DNA of 7,529 bases from Candidatus Aphodoplasma excrementigallinarum (GTDB lineage: Bacteria > Bacillota > Clostridia > UBA1381 > UMGS1253): NCBI GenBank assembly GCA_018713805.1, contig DVOF01000088.1, positions 1 to 7,529 on the forward strand, read 5' to 3'. Position 1 is the stretch's first letter. Each line of letters starts with the position of its first letter. Below, one piece after another: positions 5,185 to 7,529 of the stretch. Under the pieces are notes generated by a model that worked only from the letters and a program-made list of their open reading frames with translations, did no database searches and was not told where the DNA came from. A program made the position numbers and the translations under genes.

Positions 5185-5637
5185 ATGAAGCAGAACACAG
5201 GATTGTTTGCGATTAAACTGTATGAGCTGGAGCAACAATACGGACGGATGCAGAGCCGCCTGCGGCTTTGCCAGCAGGACGACCATCCGAAAATCCGGCG
5301 GGAATTGCAAGCAGCCATAGACGAGTACAAGGAAAACGAGCTTTTGCTGCAAAGGAACGTAGAGGGCAGCCGTTCCTCCGCTGTGGCGGCGCTGGCGCAG
5401 GCTCAGCTAAAATACTTCCGCACGGTCAGAGAGGTTTTAGAGCGGGAGCTGCCCGACAGCCTGCACAGCGAAGCAAATACCTCGTCGGAGGACCAGGCGG
5501 AGGCGGCGGCCCTCTATACGGAATATGCGATCGATTTTGCCGCACAGTCCATGCGCTATGCGCTGATTTCCGCTCTGAAGGCCATGGATTTGCAACTGAG
5601 CTCTGAGGAAAAAAAGGAGGAATGCTGTGATGAATGA
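5185..5637 (+). CDS. Uncharacterised 150-aa helical protein, first gene of the ftsH operon
   Basis: I do not recognise this family. The protein is hydrophilic and mostly helical, with no signal peptide or membrane span, so it should be cytosolic. Residues about 8-58 (LFAIKLYELEQQYGRMQSRL and onward) form a heptad-like, coiled-coil-prone segment. Residues about 63-90 form a second amphipathic helix, a Ser/Glu linker follows (92-106), and a third helix runs about 107-138. The tail is very acidic with a double cysteine (EEKKEECCDE). AGGGAG (5171-5176) lies 8 bases before the ATG; an in-frame TTG two codons earlier lacks proper spacing. The last 8 bases overlap ftsH, and the ftsH ribosome site AAAGGAGG (5613-5620) is inside this gene, so the two are translationally coupled. 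That context suggests a partner, adaptor or substrate of this FtsH, which is inference only. Confidence 0.8.
   Translation: MKQNTGLFAIKLYELEQQYGRMQSRLRLCQQDDHPKIRRELQAAIDEYKENELLLQRNVEGSRSSAVAALAQAQLKYFRTVREVLERELPDSLHSEANTSSEDQAEAAALYTEYAIDFAAQSMRYALISALKAMDLQLSSEEKKEECCDE
5613..5620 (+). promoter_or_regulatory. Ribosome binding site of ftsH
   Basis: AAAGGAGG is a near-perfect Shine-Dalgarno sequence within the 3' end of the upstream gene. It is 9 bases from the ATG at 5630 and 6 bases from a GTG at 5627. Both starts are usable; ATG is preferred as the commoner codon. Confidence 0.8.
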
Positions 5638-7447
5638 AGTGAAACGCCCCAAAAAGCCTTTAATATACTATTATGTTATTGTGCTTCTGATTCTGCTGCT
5701 CTTTAACTTTCTGGCAATGCCATACATGATGCAGCGGCAGATTCAGCAGGTGGACTACTCCACATTCATTTCCATGACGGAAAACGGACAGGTCGGCCAG
5801 GTGGAAATCCAGGAACAAACCAATCAGGTTATTTTCACCGACAAGGACAATACAGCCATCTACAAGACCGGCATGGTGAACGACCCCGACCTGACGCAGC
5901 GGCTCTATGACTCCGGGGCAAAATTTTCCGGCGAGATTATTGAGCAGATGTCGCCGCTATTGAGTTTTTTGCTGACATGGATATTGCCGATTGTCATTTT
6001 TATTGGCATCGGGCAGTATATGTCCAAAAAACTGATGGAACGGGCCGGCGGCCCCAACTCCATGGCCTTTGGCATGGGGAAAAGCAACGCCAAAGTGTAT
6101 GTGAAATCCTCTGAGGGGATCCGGTTTTCTGATGTGGCGGGCGAGGACGAAGCCAAAGAAAACCTGACAGAAATTGTAGACTACCTGCACAATCCGGGCA
6201 AGTATAAAGAGGTGGGCGCCTCCATGCCGAAGGGGATCCTGCTTGTTGGCCCTCCGGGCACAGGCAAGACCATGCTGGCAAAAGCGGTGGCAGGCGAGGC
6301 CAACGTCCCCTTCTTCTCCATGTCCGGCTCGGAATTTGTGGAGATGTTCGTGGGCATGGGCGCGGCAAAGGTACGCGACCTGTTTAAACAGGCGAAGGAA
6401 AAAGCGCCCTGTATCGTCTTTATCGATGAAATCGACGCCATAGGCAAAAAGCGGGAAGGGCAAATCGGCGGCAACGATGAGCGGGAGCAGACGCTGAACC
6501 AGCTTTTGACCGAGATGGACGGCTTTGAGGAAAACAGCGGCGTTATCCTTTTGGCAGCTACGAACCGGCCGGAGTCCCTGGACCCGGCCCTGACGAGGCC
6601 AGGGCGTTTTGACCGCCGGGTTCCCGTGGAGCTGCCTGACCTGAAGGGACGCGAAGAGATCCTAAAGGTTCACTCGAAGAAAATCAAGCTTGGCCCCGAC
6701 GTAGACTTTGGCAAGATCGCGCGTATGGCCTCCGGCGCTTCGGGCGCGGAGCTTGCCAACATCATCAATGAAGCAGCCCTGCGCGCCGTGCGCAGCGGGC
6801 GGAAGGCGGTTATGCAGGCGGATTTGGAGGAGAGCATCGAGGTGGTTATTGCCGGCTACCAGAAAAAGAACGCCATCCTGACGGACAAAGAGAAAAGGAT
6901 CGTAGCCTACCATGAGATCGGGCATGCTTTGGTTGCCGCCATGCAGAGCCATTCTGCGCCTGTGCAGAAAATCACCATTGTCCCGCGTACCTCCGGTGCG
7001 CTTGGCTATACCATGCAGGTGGAAGAAGGGGAACACTATCTGATGAGCAAGGAGGAGATCGAGAATAAAATCGCCACGCTGACCGGCGGACGGGCGGCCG
7101 AGGAGGTGGTGTTCGGCTCCGTCACGACAGGCGCATCCAACGATATCGAGCAGGCCACCAAGCTTTCCCGGGCTATGATCACGCGTTACGGCATGAGCGA
7201 GGAGTTCGACATGGTGGCGATGGAAACGGTTACAAACCAGTATCTGGGTGGGGACGCGTCCCTTGCCTGCTCGGCAGAAACGCAGACACAGATCGATAAG
7301 CAGGTGGTAACGCTGGTGAAAAAGCAGCATGAAAAGGCGCGGCAGATTTTGACGGACAACCGGCAGAAGCTCGATGAGCTGGCAAAGTACCTCTATGAAA
7401 AGGAAACCGTTACCGGCGAGGAATTTATGTCCATTTTAAACGCGTAA
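5630..7447 (+). CDS. ftsH: ATP-dependent zinc metalloprotease FtsH (probable accessory paralog)
   Basis: This 605-residue membrane-anchored AAA+ protease (M41) unfolds and degrades membrane and some soluble proteins as a hexamer. Transmembrane helix 1 spans about 11-30 and helix 2 about 109-129, with an extracytoplasmic domain between them beginning VDYSTFI. The AAA+ domain carries Walker A GPPGTGKT (207-214), pore loop FVGMG (240-244), Walker B CIVFIDEID (261-269), and the second region of homology TNRPESLDPALTRPGRFDRR (311-330) with R323 and R326. The protease zinc site is HEIGH (428-432) with D505 in TTGASNDIEQAT as third ligand, so every catalytic element is intact. It differs from common FtsH in details: HEIGH instead of HEAGH, SGASGAEL (368-374 region) instead of PGFSGADL, and a short C-terminus. 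Its neighbours are not tilS-hpt, the usual housekeeping context in Bacillota, which suggests a second copy. It is translationally coupled to the 150-aa gene. No terminator follows. Confidence 0.95.
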   Translation: MNEVKRPKKPLIYYYVIVLLILLLFNFLAMPYMMQRQIQQVDYSTFISMTENGQVGQVEIQEQTNQVIFTDKDNTAIYKTGMVNDPDLTQRLYDSGAKFSGEIIEQMSPLLSFLLTWILPIVIFIGIGQYMSKKLMERAGGPNSMAFGMGKSNAKVYVKSSEGIRFSDVAGEDEAKENLTEIVDYLHNPGKYKEVGASMPKGILLVGPPGTGKTMLAKAVAGEANVPFFSMSGSEFVEMFVGMGAAKVRDLFKQAKEKAPCIVFIDEIDAIGKKREGQIGGNDEREQTLNQLLTEMDGFEENSGVILLAATNRPESLDPALTRPGRFDRRVPVELPDLKGREEILKVHSKKIKLGPDVDFGKIARMASGASGAELANIINEAALRAVRSGRKAVMQADLEESIEVVIAGYQKKNAILTDKEKRIVAYHEIGHALVAAMQSHSAPVQKITIVPRTSGALGYTMQVEEGEHYLMSKEEIENKIATLTGGRAAEEVVFGSVTTGASNDIEQATKLSRAMITRYGMSEEFDMVAMETVTNQYLGGDASLACSAETQTQIDKQVVTLVKKQHEKARQILTDNRQKLDELAKYLYEKETVTGEEFMSILNA

Positions 7448-7464
7448 ATTTTTTTAAAAGCATA

Positions 7465-7493
7465 TTGACATTTTTCCCTATCAGAAGTATAAT
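7465..7493 (+). promoter_or_regulatory. Perfect consensus sigma-A promoter pointing out of the window
   Basis: TTGACA (7465-7470), exactly 17 bases, then TATAAT (7488-7493). Both hexamers match consensus fully. It starts 18 bases after the ftsH stop and would drive a gene or stable RNA beyond the right edge. Confidence 0.88.
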
Positions 7494-7499
7494 ACAAAA

Positions 7500-7527
7500 T
7501 TGCAAATTGAATAAAAGTTCGTATAAT
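7500..7527 (+). promoter_or_regulatory. Second, tandem promoter at the right edge
   Basis: TTGCAA (7500-7505), a 16-base spacer and a perfect TATAAT (7522-7527) lie 34 bases downstream of the first promoter's -10 box. Tandem strong promoters are common before rRNA, tRNA or other abundant transcripts. The product lies outside the window. Confidence 0.65.
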
Positions 7528-7529
7528 GT

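Noticed and set aside
5957..7330. Long minus-strand open frames within ftsH
   Set aside because: They are antisense shadows of a fully conserved FtsH reading frame, with no initiation signals.

Overview
The window looks like chromosomal DNA of a mid-GC Bacillota, most likely a Clostridia-type anaerobe. The grounds are strong AGGAGG-type ribosome binding sites, consensus or extended -10 sigma-A promoters, UUG as a start codon, tRNA genes with encoded CCA, and the protein types (DhaS-like TetR, GspA/LgtC-like GT8, HdeD/DUF308, FtsH paralog). Genus cannot be fixed from the sequence alone.

Layout, left to right. A HAD-superfamily phosphatase (45-683, +) is followed by a 65-aa protein of unknown function (766-963, +) and a strong terminator. 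A solitary MOP/Wzx-type lipid-linked polysaccharide flippase (1106-2491, +) has its own promoter and ends at a perfect 12-bp terminator hairpin shared with the convergent tRNA-Thr(CGU) gene (2571-2646, -). That tRNA is divergently transcribed from tRNA-Arg(CCU) (2817-2891, +). The two genes have back-to-back promoters, each with 17-bp spacing. After the tRNA-Arg terminator comes a TetR/AcrR regulator (2972-3511, +), which converges through a two-way terminator on a leftward pair: a DUF308/HdeD-like six-helix membrane protein (4406-4942, -) and a family 8 glycosyltransferase (3568-4416, -). The glycosyltransferase starts at UUG inside the end of the DUF308 gene.

A 242-bp divergent intergenic region (4943-5184) separates this pair from a rightward pair: an uncharacterised 150-aa helical protein (5185-5637) and an FtsH-family membrane AAA+ zinc protease (5630-7447), overlapping by 8 bp. 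The intergenic region holds an 18-bp imperfect inverted repeat, a 12-bp direct repeat present twice 99 bp apart, and a small dyad on the rightward -10 box. This suggests joint control of the two divergent operons. After ftsH there is no visible terminator, but a perfect TTGACA-17-TATAAT promoter and a second tandem promoter point out of the window.

How the genes may work together. FtsH degrades damaged or regulatory membrane proteins. HdeD-type proteins and GspA-type GT8 enzymes have stress associations in other bacteria. The right half therefore looks like an envelope-stress or membrane-quality-control locus (inference). The most novel item is the 150-aa protein coupled to this FtsH, a candidate adaptor or regulator. 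The rest of the window is ordinary housekeeping and accessory chromosome. I see no CRISPR array, insertion sequence, phage gene or prophage attachment duplication.
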